Shown: positions 55,320-63,780 of the stretch, piece by piece
How positions within the stretch are numbered: position 1 is the stretch's first letter
Layout of the letters: the number at the start of each line of letters is the position of its first letter
Source: Nitrospira sp.
GTDB lineage: Bacteria; Nitrospirota; Nitrospiria; Nitrospirales; UBA8639
Direction: 5' to 3'
Assembly (NCBI GenBank): GCA_011523385.1
Contig: WTGX01000023.1
Span: 58,078 to 122,077 of the forward strand
DNA: 64,000 nucleotides
Translations under genes and position numbers: made by a program
The notes under the pieces: generated by a model
Seen by the model: only the letters and a program-made list of their open reading frames with translations
Told to the model about the DNA's origin: nothing
Database searches by the model: none

Positions 55320-56093
55320 TCAATTCTGCGATGGAACCCATCCTTCAATCACGGCTTTGGCCGACCCGACCATCACACGGGCTTCCATCATGACGGGAAC
55401 CCGCTCCGGTGTATTGGTCACCCAAATCCTGATATTGCCTTCATTCAAAAAAATCCCGCGAAACGGCATGATCGCCAATAGGCGAATCGTTTCGACCTCA
55501 CCCCAGGAACCACTGATTGATTCAATGGCCTCGATTTTGACCTCGACCTTGTAGTTTTTCCGGTCGTGATGAATATCCAGATACACGGAAGAACCCGGTT
55601 CCAGCTTCGGCATCGTGCGCAAGAAATAGAGGCACGACAAGGGACCATGCGTGCCGGGAGGAACGTCATGCACCGAAGGCTTCCCGTCTTTCAACACCGT
55701 GACCTGATTCGCCACGCGATCAAACGTGACGGCAAATCGCTCGTGGCGACCACCCTCCCGACGCTGAAAAACCAACCGGCTGGGTAGCATGGTCCGAAGA
55801 TCGACCAGCGAATCCACGTGATTCCTGACGGGAAAAATGGCGGAAATGAAATCATTCGAGCGGATCGTCGTCACCAGACGCCGGACGGGAACCCCGTCAG
55901 CGGCAACCAACTCTTCAGTTGACATGGTCGCATGCCCGGCGGGCATACCCCACAAGGAAATGGCATACCGAAAATCTTCATCCGCCTGAACGGCGAGCGC
56001 AACCGGCACAAGACCCACCCCCCACAAACAGCACAGAAGCAGACCGCTTATGCCAATCACGAACGTTTGACGTCGAATAAACGCAGTACCCAT
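55320..56093 (-). CDS. DUF3108 exported protein
   Basis: The start MGTAFIRRQTFVIGISGLLL gives a signal peptide (to about ALAVQA) and 257 residues; upstream codons overlap intergenic DNA. The body has FRYAISLWGMPAGHATMSTE, SNDFISAIFPVRNHVDSLVD and YFLRTMPKLEPGSSVYLDIH, the pattern of DUF3108, a periplasmic family of unknown function. It follows fbp by 54 bp upstream on the same strand. Confidence 0.85.
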   Translation of the reverse strand: MGTAFIRRQTFVIGISGLLLCCLWGVGLVPVALAVQADEDFRYAISLWGMPAGHATMSTEELVAADGVPVRRLVTTIRSNDFISAIFPVRNHVDSLVDLRTMLPSRLVFQRREGGRHERFAVTFDRVANQVTVLKDGKPSVHDVPPGTHGPLSCLYFLRTMPKLEPGSSVYLDIHHDRKNYKVEVKIEAIESISGSWGEVETIRLLAIMPFRGIFLNEGNIRIWVTNTPERVPVMMEARVMVGSAKAVIEGWVPSQN

Positions 56094-56191
56094 AAATTTC
56101 TCTCGACATTGTACACGACGCGGAAGAAACGGCACATGGGAAAAAACCAACGTGAAGGACGCTACCATTCCACCTTCATCCTTCTGACTGA

Positions 56192-56293
56192 TTCAATCTC
56201 GCTCAGAATTACACGTACGCCGCCAAGCGCGAGGCGCTTGCAAAAACCAAGGATTTGATCGATCAGTGGCTTATGGAATTGGATGACTGTTAA
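56192..56293 (+). pseudogene. Possible 3' remnant of a coding sequence
   Basis: After a stop at 56189-56191 the frame runs 33 codons to TAA, ending REALAKTKDLIDQWLMELDDC. The amino-acid make-up is protein-like, but there is no start codon near the beginning. It may be the tail of a disrupted gene upstream of the coiled-coil gene. I do not recognise the family and this is weakly supported. Confidence 0.25.
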
Positions 56294-56361
56294 GACGCGC
56301 AGAACGTCTTCGCCTCTTGACAAATACGCTGGAAACCACAATCATACAAAGGAGAATCGCC

Positions 56362-56802
56362 ATGTCTGACACTATCATTTTCGACACTCACGCCTTCGTA
56401 AAACGCGGCATCGATGCTGGCCTCACGCAACGCGAGGCCGAATTCTTTGCTAATGAGCAAGTCCGGCTCTTCGAGCACAACCTTGCCACTAAAACCGACA
56501 TCGCCAGCCTTCAAACCGACATCGCCAGCTTACAAAAAGAAACCGCGGAATTGAAAAAAGACATCGCGGAATTGAAAAAAGACACCGCGGAATTGAAAAA
56601 AGACACCACGGAATTGAAAAAAGACACCACGGAATTGAAAAAAGACACCACGGAATTGAAAAAAGACACCGCCAGCCTCCACAAGGACCTCGTAGCGGTG
56701 AAGCAAGATCTCTCCGATAAGACCATCCTCGCCATCAGATGGAATGTCGGCACCATGCTTGCAGTCGCAGGGCTCCTCCTCGGTGCCATTAAATTGCTCT
56801 AG
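56362..56802 (+). CDS. DUF1640-like coiled-coil protein with C-terminal membrane helix
   Basis: AAAGGAG sits before the ATG at 56362, giving 146 residues. The N-terminus (DTHAFVKRGIDAGLTQREAE, then ANEQVRLFEHNLATKTDIAS) is the DUF1640/CCDC90-like signature, followed by a long coiled coil made of seven-residue repeats ELKKDTT, and a C-terminal transmembrane helix (TMLAVAGLLLGAIKLL). The repeats are coded by six 21-bp units. The function is unknown. Confidence 0.8.
   Translation: MSDTIIFDTHAFVKRGIDAGLTQREAEFFANEQVRLFEHNLATKTDIASLQTDIASLQKETAELKKDIAELKKDTAELKKDTTELKKDTTELKKDTTELKKDTASLHKDLVAVKQDLSDKTILAIRWNVGTMLAVAGLLLGAIKLL
56548..56673. repeat. Six tandem 21-bp units in the coiled-coil gene
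   Basis: Units starting GAATTGAAAAAAGAC begin at 56548, 56569, 56590, 56611, 56632 and 56653. They differ by single bases (ATC/ACC, GCG/ACG). One unit equals one heptad, so gain or loss of a unit keeps the coiled-coil register. Confidence 0.9.
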
Positions 56803-56891
56803 CCCTCCCTACGGCGGCGACAGCCGGCACAATACTCTCCTTTGTGGGTTTAATTCTCACCCTCGTCGTCTTTCTACTCCCATAAAATAAT

Positions 56892-56960
56892 GGAACCTCT
56901 GATCCCCGATCAGAGCCTGTCCTTGACGTTAGTAATCAAGGATCGGGGACAAACGTCGGG
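56892..56960. repeat. Partial MITE-like piece C
   Basis: GGAACCTCTGATC (56892-56904) is the terminal repeat of elements A and B, followed by an inverted CTCTGATC-CCC-GATCAGAG and a hairpin around GACGTTAGTAATC that resembles the extra segment of copy A. It lacks the 128-bp core. It overlaps the stop and the last codons of the phosphohexomutase gene. Confidence 0.75.
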
Positions 56961-58386
56961 AATGACAGAAGGAGAATGAGCGGTGTTTCATGGCATTACA
57001 GCAGGCTTCCAACTCCTCTTCCAGGTAGGTGCGAATGGCTTGCAAGCGTTCGGGCGAGGTGGCTTCAAAGCGAAGGACCAACGCGGGTTGCGTGTTGGAG
57101 GCGCGAATGAGACCCCAGCCCTCATCGAAGCTGACACGAACTCCGTCAATCGTGACGACTTCTCGAATTACGGGCTTCGAATGCCGGGCATCGGGAGACG
57201 GCGACTGGCCGGCTGCCTCGACAAGCCGGGCTCGCAGCGTCTCGACAACGAAAAATTTGACGTCGTCGGGACAGTCCACGCGAATTTCCGGGGTCACTTG
57301 CGTAGGCGGCAGGTCCGCCAGCAGGGACGAGAAGGGTGCCTGCGTTTTTGACAGGATCTCAATCAACCGGCACGAGGCATAGATGGCGTCGTCGTACCCG
57401 AAATAGCGATCGGCAAAAAACATGTGGCCCGACATTTCCCCGGCCAGGGGGGCGTTTTCTTCTTTCATTTTGGCTTTCATGACGGAATGACCCGTTTTCC
57501 ACATGATGCCGTTTCCCCCTCGTTTCCGAATATCTTCGTACAGGCATTGGGAGGCTTTGACTTCGGAAACAATCGTGCTCCCGGGTCTGTCCTTCAAGAG
57601 GTCCCGTGCAAAAATCGGCAGCAACCGGTCTCCCCAGATAATCGTTCCCTGTTCATCGATGGTTCCGATACGATCCGCGTCACCGTCGTAGGCAATGCCG
57701 GCGTCCGCCCGATGGTGCCTGACGGCTTGCACGAGGTCCTGGAGATTCTCGACGACCGTGGGATCGGGATGATGGTTGGGAAAACGACCGTCGAGGTCGT
57801 CGTACAACCCCGTCACGCGGCACCCCAATTGTTCCAACGCGGCTTTCGCCACCAGGCTCGCGGCCCCGTTTCCGCAATCGACCACCACGTGCAACCCTTG
57901 TCCATCGACACCGGCAAAATGTTCCTTGAGATACCGCAGGTAGGGAGGAATCACCGTGGCCGTGGAGACGGTCCCCGAACCGGACACGTACGCCCCGGCC
58001 TCGATCAAGCGTTTGAGTTCCTGAACGTCCTCGCCATGCAGGGCCATTTTCCCCAAGCACATTTTGAAGCCGTTGTATTCGGCGGCATTATGGCTGCCGG
58101 TGACCATGACGCCTCCGTCAACGGGCAACGCATATAAGGCAAAGTAGAGTAACGGCGTCGGACACACTCCGATATCCACGACGTTCACCCCCGTGGCCGT
58201 GATACCGGCGAGCACCCGGTCTCGAAGATCCGGCGAAGTCAGCCGCCCGTCCCGTCCCAGCGCCACGGTTCGGCAACCGCGTTGCCCGGCCATGGTTCCA
58301 TAGGCACGACCAATGGATTGCGCCACGTCAGGCGTCAGGTCTTTTCCAACGACTCCGCGCACGTCATATTCCCGAAAGATACTCAT
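56929..58386 (-). CDS. Phosphomannomutase/phosphoglucomutase
   Basis: The start MSIFREYDVRGVVGKDLTPD is chosen at 58386, as in other family members; the upstream 59 codons read intergenic DNA and part of kdsC. The 485-residue protein has the phosphoserine loop VMVTGSHNAAEYNGFKM, the Mg loop AYDGDADRIGTIDEQG, GEMSGHMFF and EGWGLIRASNTQPALVLRFEA. It interconverts hexose-1- and 6-phosphates for polysaccharide and LPS synthesis. The last ~18 residues (HRSFSFCHSRRLSPILDY) look like read-through into repeat piece C. Confidence 0.92.
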   Translation of the reverse strand: MSIFREYDVRGVVGKDLTPDVAQSIGRAYGTMAGQRGCRTVALGRDGRLTSPDLRDRVLAGITATGVNVVDIGVCPTPLLYFALYALPVDGGVMVTGSHNAAEYNGFKMCLGKMALHGEDVQELKRLIEAGAYVSGSGTVSTATVIPPYLRYLKEHFAGVDGQGLHVVVDCGNGAASLVAKAALEQLGCRVTGLYDDLDGRFPNHHPDPTVVENLQDLVQAVRHHRADAGIAYDGDADRIGTIDEQGTIIWGDRLLPIFARDLLKDRPGSTIVSEVKASQCLYEDIRKRGGNGIMWKTGHSVMKAKMKEENAPLAGEMSGHMFFADRYFGYDDAIYASCRLIEILSKTQAPFSSLLADLPPTQVTPEIRVDCPDDVKFFVVETLRARLVEAAGQSPSPDARHSKPVIREVVTIDGVRVSFDEGWGLIRASNTQPALVLRFEATSPERLQAIRTYLEEELEACCNAMKHRSFSFCHSRRLSPILDY

Positions 58387-58439
58387 TTCCCTGGGAAACA
58401 AAAAAAGAAGCAAGGAAGACCCGTACGGGTGGGAGAAAC

Positions 58440-59024
58440 TTACAAAGGAACAGCCTTGTCGGGCTTTGATTTCCCGACAGTGAACATCGAGGACAAACCC
58501 CGCGCGGCTAAAATCAGATCCGCCACTTCCCTGACCGCTCCTTCGCCGCCCTTGGCCTTGCACACGTACCGTACCTTTTTCCGGACGGGCTCGCGTGCGT
58601 TCGCCGGCGCGGCAGAAAACCCTACCGCTTGAAGCGCGGACAAATCAGGCACGTCATCGCCCACGTATGCCATTTCCTCAAACCGGATTCCATGCTTCAC
58701 GGATAGTTCTTTCAAGACGGTCAATTTGTCCTGTACGCCCTGGTGAATTTCGGCAACGCCGAGTTTGGCCGCACGAACGTTTACCAACGGTGTTTGATCC
58801 ATGGTGATGACAGCCGTCACAAGACCGGCTTTTTTTAACAGCACCAGCCCCAGTCCGTCCCAAACGTTGAATTTCTTGGTCTGCTCGCCAGAATCCGAAT
58901 AATAGAGGCCACCATCGGTCAGGACTCCATCGACGTCCGTCGCAAACAGCCGAATTTTTTTCAGGACCCCGGTCAACTGACGGGTACGCGCGGGCGTTTG
59001 TCCGAATCGAGCCTTCGTTGCCAT
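58440..59024 (-). CDS. kdsC: KDO-8-phosphate phosphatase (HAD superfamily)
   Basis: The 194-residue protein has HAD motif I DVDGVLTDGGLYYSDSG, motif IV AYVGDDVPDLSAL and the KdsC-typical AKLGVAEIHQGVQDKL. It removes phosphate from KDO-8-P in LPS core synthesis. Motif II reads VITMDQTPL where ITGR is usual. It lies 53 bp upstream of the phosphohexomutase gene on the same strand. Confidence 0.9.
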   Translation of the reverse strand: MATKARFGQTPARTRQLTGVLKKIRLFATDVDGVLTDGGLYYSDSGEQTKKFNVWDGLGLVLLKKAGLVTAVITMDQTPLVNVRAAKLGVAEIHQGVQDKLTVLKELSVKHGIRFEEMAYVGDDVPDLSALQAVGFSAAPANAREPVRKKVRYVCKAKGGEGAVREVADLILAARGLSSMFTVGKSKPDKAVPL

Positions 59025-59229
59025 TTTTTCTCAACCGATTGGAGCGCCATTAAAACACACTCCATTCCGTAAGCAAAGACCATTTATGTCTCCTGGAGTT
59101 TCCGTGGAGCATACGGCTTGTCGCCCGGACGACTGTAAATCATTCGCGAATTCGTTGACAAAAACCGAGGCTGCCCACATCATGATCGTTCAGCCTTAAC
59201 TGTCAGCGAATGAGCAAACGCAGACCATC

Positions 59230-60312
59230 ATGACCATTCTCGATCGCCACATCTTCAAAGAACTACTCGTCCCCTTCTTCATCAGCCTCTGCATCCTGTG
59301 CTTTATCGTCCTCACCAAGGAGATGTTGCGCCTGGTTGAATTGTTGGTCACCAACGGGGTGAGCCTCATGGCCGTCCTGAAGATTGTCGTCCATCTCATG
59401 CCCTCGTTTTTGGTGTTGACGCTTCCTATGGCTTGCCTGATCTCGTCGATTACGACCTTCAGTCGATTTTCTTTCGACAAGGAACTCGTCGCCATGAAGA
59501 CGGCCGGACTCAGCTTGTTGAGGATCGCGGTCCCCGTGTTTGTCTTTTCATTTTTCGTTTTCCTGGGCACCTTGCTCCTCTCACAATGGGGACAGCCCTG
59601 GTCCTCGATTTCCCTGAAAAAACTGGCTATCAGCCTGATCCAGGACCAGTTGAACCTGGCCTTGGAACGAGGTGTCTTCAACGAACCGACGAAAGACATG
59701 ATGATTTTTGTTCCCACGCCGGAACCCGGCGAGAAAGCCATGGGCATTTTCATCCTGGATCAGCGAGACCCTGAGCAAGAGATCATCATCACGGCCAGAA
59801 CCTTTCAAATGCTCAGAAATCCGCAACTCAAACAATTCGGCATGCGCTTATATGAAGGCGAGATTCATCATGTTCCTCAAGACGGCACACAACATCATCA
59901 GGTGGCATTTTCCACATATGATCTCAAGATAAATCTGGCCCAGGCCCTCGCCGTCGAAACACCCAGACGGCCGGGCTACGAACACATTATGGCCGGATTG
60001 AAGGCATCCGGCTGGCGTGACACCAACATGCTGCGCCGTCTGATGGAATACTACAAGGACCTGGGGTTTCCCGTGGCAACGCTCATCCTGGGAATCCTGG
60101 GCATGCCGGTCGGAATTGTCTCGAAACGAACCGGGCGCATGAGGGGGTTCGTTTTGGGAATTTTCATCATGGTGGGATACTATCTGCTCAACGTGTTGGG
60201 AGAGTTTTCCGTCACGGCTTTGCTCCTTCATCCGTTTGCCGGAGCATGGCTCCCCAACGTCCTTTTACTCCTGATTACGGGTCTGCTCTTTTATCAAGCG
60301 AGTCGGCGCTGA
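59230..60312 (+). CDS. lptF: LPS export ABC permease LptF
   Basis: The 360-residue protein has the LptF/LptG layout: MTILDRHIFKELLVPFFISL, two early transmembrane spans, a periplasmic beta-jellyroll region (residues ~130-260) and C-terminal spans (ATLILGILGMPVGIVSKRTG, GFVLGIFIMVGYYLLNVLGE). LptF and LptG form the membrane part of the LptB2FG transporter. lptG follows after 25 bp. Confidence 0.92.
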   Translation: MTILDRHIFKELLVPFFISLCILCFIVLTKEMLRLVELLVTNGVSLMAVLKIVVHLMPSFLVLTLPMACLISSITTFSRFSFDKELVAMKTAGLSLLRIAVPVFVFSFFVFLGTLLLSQWGQPWSSISLKKLAISLIQDQLNLALERGVFNEPTKDMMIFVPTPEPGEKAMGIFILDQRDPEQEIIITARTFQMLRNPQLKQFGMRLYEGEIHHVPQDGTQHHQVAFSTYDLKINLAQALAVETPRRPGYEHIMAGLKASGWRDTNMLRRLMEYYKDLGFPVATLILGILGMPVGIVSKRTGRMRGFVLGIFIMVGYYLLNVLGEFSVTALLLHPFAGAWLPNVLLLLITGLLFYQASRR

Positions 60313-60313
60313 T

Positions 60314-60337
60314 CCTTCAACTTCGCTCAGGACAAGC
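60314..60337. repeat. Dispersed repeat in lptF-lptG spacer
   Basis: The 24-bp CCTTCAACTTCGCTCAGGACAAGC fills the gap between the lptF stop and lptG start. It matches the repeat at 63.8 kb at 22 of 24 bases. Its AGGA, five bases before the lptG ATG, could serve as ribosome binding site. Confidence 0.75.
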
Positions 60338-61429
60338 ATGGGCACCCTGTTCTGGTACATCGTTCGTCATTATCTCGGCATCCTGATCCTGTGTCTCACC
60401 GGTCTTGTCACCATTTACCTGGTGATCGACTTTTTTGAAAAACTGCGTAGATTCCTGCGACATGACGCGGAGCTGACCTCCATGCTCCTGTATTTCATTT
60501 TTAAAATCCCTGACATGTCCTTTCAACTGGCGCCCTTTGCCGTATTGATGGCTTCGCTTCTCGCTATCGGACTCCTGAACAAAAACCGCGAAATCACGGC
60601 AATGCGAAGTTGTGGGGTGAGTCTCTTTCACGTTACCATTCCATTTTTGGCCGTCGCGGGCCTCGTCACGGTTCTCCTGTTGGGCTTGACGGCAGTCGTG
60701 ATCCCATTGGCCAATGCCAAGGCGGAATACATTCGAACCGTCGAGATCCGGAAAAAAGCACAACCGCTTTCTTTTACCAGCGAGAATCTGTGGCTGTACC
60801 TTCAGGGCAACGCGCTCATGCACGTTCAACGAGTCGATCCGACGGGTACGCACCTCTACAACGTCACCCTCTACCGACTGAATGACCAATTCACGTTGGA
60901 TACATTGCTCACGGCTGACGGTGCCGCTTTCATCAGTGAGCGATGGACGTTACGCAACGTCGCGCAACGGAAGATCAAACCGGATGGGAACGTCGAGATG
61001 GTTCACCGGACGACCCTCCCCTTGCAATTATCCCTAACGCCCGATGACTTGATGACCTGGAACGCTCTTGAGCCCGAACACATGACGTTGAACCAACTCA
61101 GTGCGCACATCGAACACCTGCGTCAGGAAAAAACCAGCGTGGCAAGATTTCTGCTCGATTATTGGAGGCGAGTGGCATTTGCTTTCGTCCCGTTAATCAT
61201 GACGATTCTCGGTGTGTCCATCGGACTCCTTGAAATTGGCACCCGGACCGTCAGTATAGGAAAAGGCATCGGGCAGGCCTTGGGCATCAGTTTCCTGTTC
61301 TGGGCGACAAATTCCGTTGGCCTGACACTGGGAAAAAGCGGGGCGTTACCCCCCTCGATTGCGGCTTGGGTCGCGTGCATGATGTTTCTCATCGTCAGTT
61401 TCAACATTTTTCTGAAAGTGCGATACTGA
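60338..61429 (+). CDS. lptG: LPS export ABC permease LptG
   Basis: The 363-residue protein has the same design as LptF: GTLFWYIVRHYLGILILCLTG, early spans with LLAIGLLNKNREITAMRSCGVS (the conserved coupling helix), a periplasmic region and a C-terminal pair of spans (VPLIMTILGVSIGLLE..., FLFWATNSVGLTLGKSG). It works with LptF and LptB. lpxD follows 42 bp later. Confidence 0.92.
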   Translation: MGTLFWYIVRHYLGILILCLTGLVTIYLVIDFFEKLRRFLRHDAELTSMLLYFIFKIPDMSFQLAPFAVLMASLLAIGLLNKNREITAMRSCGVSLFHVTIPFLAVAGLVTVLLLGLTAVVIPLANAKAEYIRTVEIRKKAQPLSFTSENLWLYLQGNALMHVQRVDPTGTHLYNVTLYRLNDQFTLDTLLTADGAAFISERWTLRNVAQRKIKPDGNVEMVHRTTLPLQLSLTPDDLMTWNALEPEHMTLNQLSAHIEHLRQEKTSVARFLLDYWRRVAFAFVPLIMTILGVSIGLLEIGTRTVSIGKGIGQALGISFLFWATNSVGLTLGKSGALPPSIAAWVACMMFLIVSFNIFLKVRY

Positions 61430-61471
61430 TCAACCTCCCACAAGGCTTGCCGAATCCAAAGAGAAGAAGCC

Positions 61472-62545
61472 ATGCCCCCAGAAACGCCTGATGGCTATCC
61501 CGTAACCGAATTAGTCCGTGCCATCGATGCCCGGCTTCATGGCCCGGCGGAACTTCGTATTGCAGGCGTCAACAATCTCGAACAGGCCGAACCGGGTGAT
61601 CTGGCATTGCTGGCCAGCCACCGGTTGATGGACCAGGCCCTTCATTCGAGGGCGTCAGCTTTCATCGTTCCCCAATATTTTCCCGGTTTGAACGGCGCCC
61701 AGTTGGTCTCGGCGCACCCGCAGTTCGATTTTGTCCGGTTGATTAACCAATTTTTTACAAAAACACGCTCTCCCGCTGGAATCGCCGGCAACGTCGTGAA
61801 AGGCTCGAACGTACGCTTGGGCCGCGACTTATCCATCGGACCATTCGTGACGATTGGCAGTCATACGACTCTGGGGAACCGGGTCACCCTTTACCCCGGT
61901 GTCGTTTTGGGAGAAGGCGTCACCATCGGTGATGATTCCATCCTTCATCCGAACGTGAGTATTCAGGATGGATGCCGGATAGGCGTCCGGGTCATTATCC
62001 ACGCCGGAACCGTTATTGGAAGTGACGGATTCGGGTACGTTCAACACGAAGGCCGTCATCATAAAATTCCACAACGCGGCATCGTCGTCATTGAAGATGA
62101 CGTCGAAATCGGAGCCAACGTGACGATCGACCGGGCCACGTTCGGAACCACCCACGTCAGGCAAGGCACAAAAATCGACAACCTAGTCCAAATCGCCCAT
62201 AACGTGACCGTGGGAGAACACGGGATCATCGTGGCCCAAGTGGGCATCGCGGGCAGCACAACGATCGGCAAGGGGGTCATGATCGGAGGGCAAGCCGGCC
62301 TGATCGATCACCTCACGGTCGGGGATCAAGCCATGATTGCGGCAGGAGCGGGAATCGAAAAAAACGTAGAGCCCGGCGCCAGGATGTCAGGGCGGCCTGC
62401 AAAACAAAGTACGGTCTTTTTTCGCTCCCATATTCTGGTGCAACAACTCCCGGAGCTAAAAAAACAGATTTCGAATCTGGAAAAACGTCTTTCCGCGATC
62501 GAGGGCAAGCAATCTCAAACCCGCAAAACCAAAAAGCCGGATTGA
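61472..62545 (+). CDS. lpxD: UDP-3-O-acylglucosamine N-acyltransferase
   Basis: The 357-residue protein has the uridine-binding N-terminal domain and a left-handed beta-helix: VKGSNVRLGRDLSIGPFVTIG, LHPNVSIQDGCRIG, AGTVIGSDGFGYVQHEG, RATFGTTHVRQGTKIDNLVQ and IAHNVTVGEHGIIVAQVGIAGS with the catalytic His. It adds the N-linked acyl chain in lipid A synthesis. A basic, helical tail (LPELKKQISNLEKRL) is longer than in E. coli. Confidence 0.94.
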   Translation: MPPETPDGYPVTELVRAIDARLHGPAELRIAGVNNLEQAEPGDLALLASHRLMDQALHSRASAFIVPQYFPGLNGAQLVSAHPQFDFVRLINQFFTKTRSPAGIAGNVVKGSNVRLGRDLSIGPFVTIGSHTTLGNRVTLYPGVVLGEGVTIGDDSILHPNVSIQDGCRIGVRVIIHAGTVIGSDGFGYVQHEGRHHKIPQRGIVVIEDDVEIGANVTIDRATFGTTHVRQGTKIDNLVQIAHNVTVGEHGIIVAQVGIAGSTTIGKGVMIGGQAGLIDHLTVGDQAMIAAGAGIEKNVEPGARMSGRPAKQSTVFFRSHILVQQLPELKKQISNLEKRLSAIEGKQSQTRKTKKPD

Positions 62546-62570
62546 AGGACTACCGGCGAGGAAGGACCAC

Positions 62571-63116
62571 CTATTTTTTACCGGTTAAAGGAGGAATGAC
62601 CGACCGCCAGGTAAACAACTTACCCCAAAAAAACCCCGCCCACGGCAAGGCAAAAGCTGCCATATAGTCCAAGGACCCGGAACTGAAGCTCCACGCGGAC
62701 AGCCCGATCAACCCTCCTATCCCCAGCACGTAGGCTACCGGAACCAAACTCCGGCCGGCATGCTCCAATTCCACGTCAGTCGATGCTTTGGCCGCTTTCT
62801 TGAGTCGTTGGACTCCCCGGCTATTGGAGGACCTCATGCGACTCGCCCAAAATTCAGGAAACGCTCGAAACAGATACCGGTGGTAGCGCGTTTGTCCCCA
62901 TCCGAGCAATATCCCGGCCAGCATCAGCCCCGAACTCTTGAGAAACGTCCACTCATCATACGTCTCGACAAACAACTGGTATACCAACGCAAGAATGCCG
63001 ATGATCATGGCCAATAAACCCAGCAGCCCTGACGGAAACAGAATATAGGTGCGGATGTAGTTCTCGGCGAGTTGCGCCTCATTTTCCTTGCGTTGGGCCG
63101 TGATAATTTTTCCCAT
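62571..63116 (-). CDS. Hypothetical integral membrane protein
   Basis: The start MGKIITAQRKENEAQLAENY is preferred; a longer frame overlaps yacG. The 181-residue protein has hydrophobic segments at ~26-46 (LLGLLAMIIGILALVY), ~57-75 and in the C-terminal part (VAYVLGIGGLIGLSAW, MAAFALPWAGFFWG). I recognise no family. It is convergent with lpxD and follows yacG. Confidence 0.6.
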   Translation of the reverse strand: MGKIITAQRKENEAQLAENYIRTYILFPSGLLGLLAMIIGILALVYQLFVETYDEWTFLKSSGLMLAGILLGWGQTRYHRYLFRAFPEFWASRMRSSNSRGVQRLKKAAKASTDVELEHAGRSLVPVAYVLGIGGLIGLSAWSFSSGSLDYMAAFALPWAGFFWGKLFTWRSVIPPLTGKK

Positions 63117-63135
63117 GAGACTCTCTGCTTTGGGA

Positions 63136-63324
63136 TTACGGATCTTGTGAAGGAGTTTCTTCCACCGGTACGGACGCCGGTTGACGGGAATCTTCGGGAA
63201 TCCGATAGTTGGCGCTGAGCCAAGCCCCGAGATCAATGGTTCGACACCGTTCCGAGCAGAACGGATAAAATGGGGTGGAACTCTCAGAAACGGGGAATCG
63301 GCAACCGGGACACAGCGTTGTCAT
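63136..63324 (-). CDS. yacG: Zinc-binding protein YacG-like (gyrase inhibitor family)
   Basis: The 62-residue protein has the four-Cys zinc ribbon CPGCRFPV and FCSERCRTIDLGAWLSANYRIP, the YacG signature. YacG inhibits DNA gyrase in E. coli. The C-terminal tail is acidic. The length is normal for the family. Confidence 0.9.
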   Translation of the reverse strand: MTTLCPGCRFPVSESSTPFYPFCSERCRTIDLGAWLSANYRIPEDSRQPASVPVEETPSQDP

Positions 63325-63522
63325 GCAAAAAGTATATCAAGACGGCGTATGCAAGGGAACACACGTTTCCCCGAAAAAAGGGGCCGGGCCCTATCGCAGG
63401 ATCCGGGTATTCTTCTCCATCACCATTGCAAACTCACGCTGAAGCAGTGTACAAAGCCAAGAAGAACACGTCATGCAAAGCAAATCGTCAATTCATCCCA
63501 TGAGGAGGGAGTCCGAACATTT

Positions 63523-63708
63523 ATGAAAAACGTCCAGATTGTTTTCAACATCCAAGTCCCGGATCACGTCTCGGAGGAAGAGGTGAACTCCAGACTCCAT
63601 CAAGTGATCGGCTCCCTCATGGCACAGGAATTTGGCGGAAATTCACTAATCGACCAGCCGATGGGGCACCCCCCGGACGGTCACGACGGACAAGTCGGCC
63701 ATGCCTGA
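63523..63708 (+). CDS. Hypothetical small protein
   Basis: A GAGGAGGGAG motif lies ~11 bases before the ATG at 63523. The 61-residue protein (MKNVQIVFNIQVPDHVSEEE..., ending HPPDGHDGQVGHA) has a beta-strand then a helix, and a His/Asp-rich tail. I recognise no family. The longer frame through 63181 overlaps yacG and is not supported. Confidence 0.5.
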   Translation: MKNVQIVFNIQVPDHVSEEEVNSRLHQVIGSLMAQEFGGNSLIDQPMGHPPDGHDGQVGHA

Positions 63709-63780
63709 CTGCCAAGACGCCCTCCGAAACCGTATGATTCACCCAGTTGAAAATTTCCTTGAAGCAGTCGTAAGGTCGGT

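Noticed and set aside
58387..58563. N-terminal 59-residue extension of the phosphohexomutase
   Set aside because: Family members start at MSIFREYDVRG; the extension reads through intergenic DNA into the end of kdsC.
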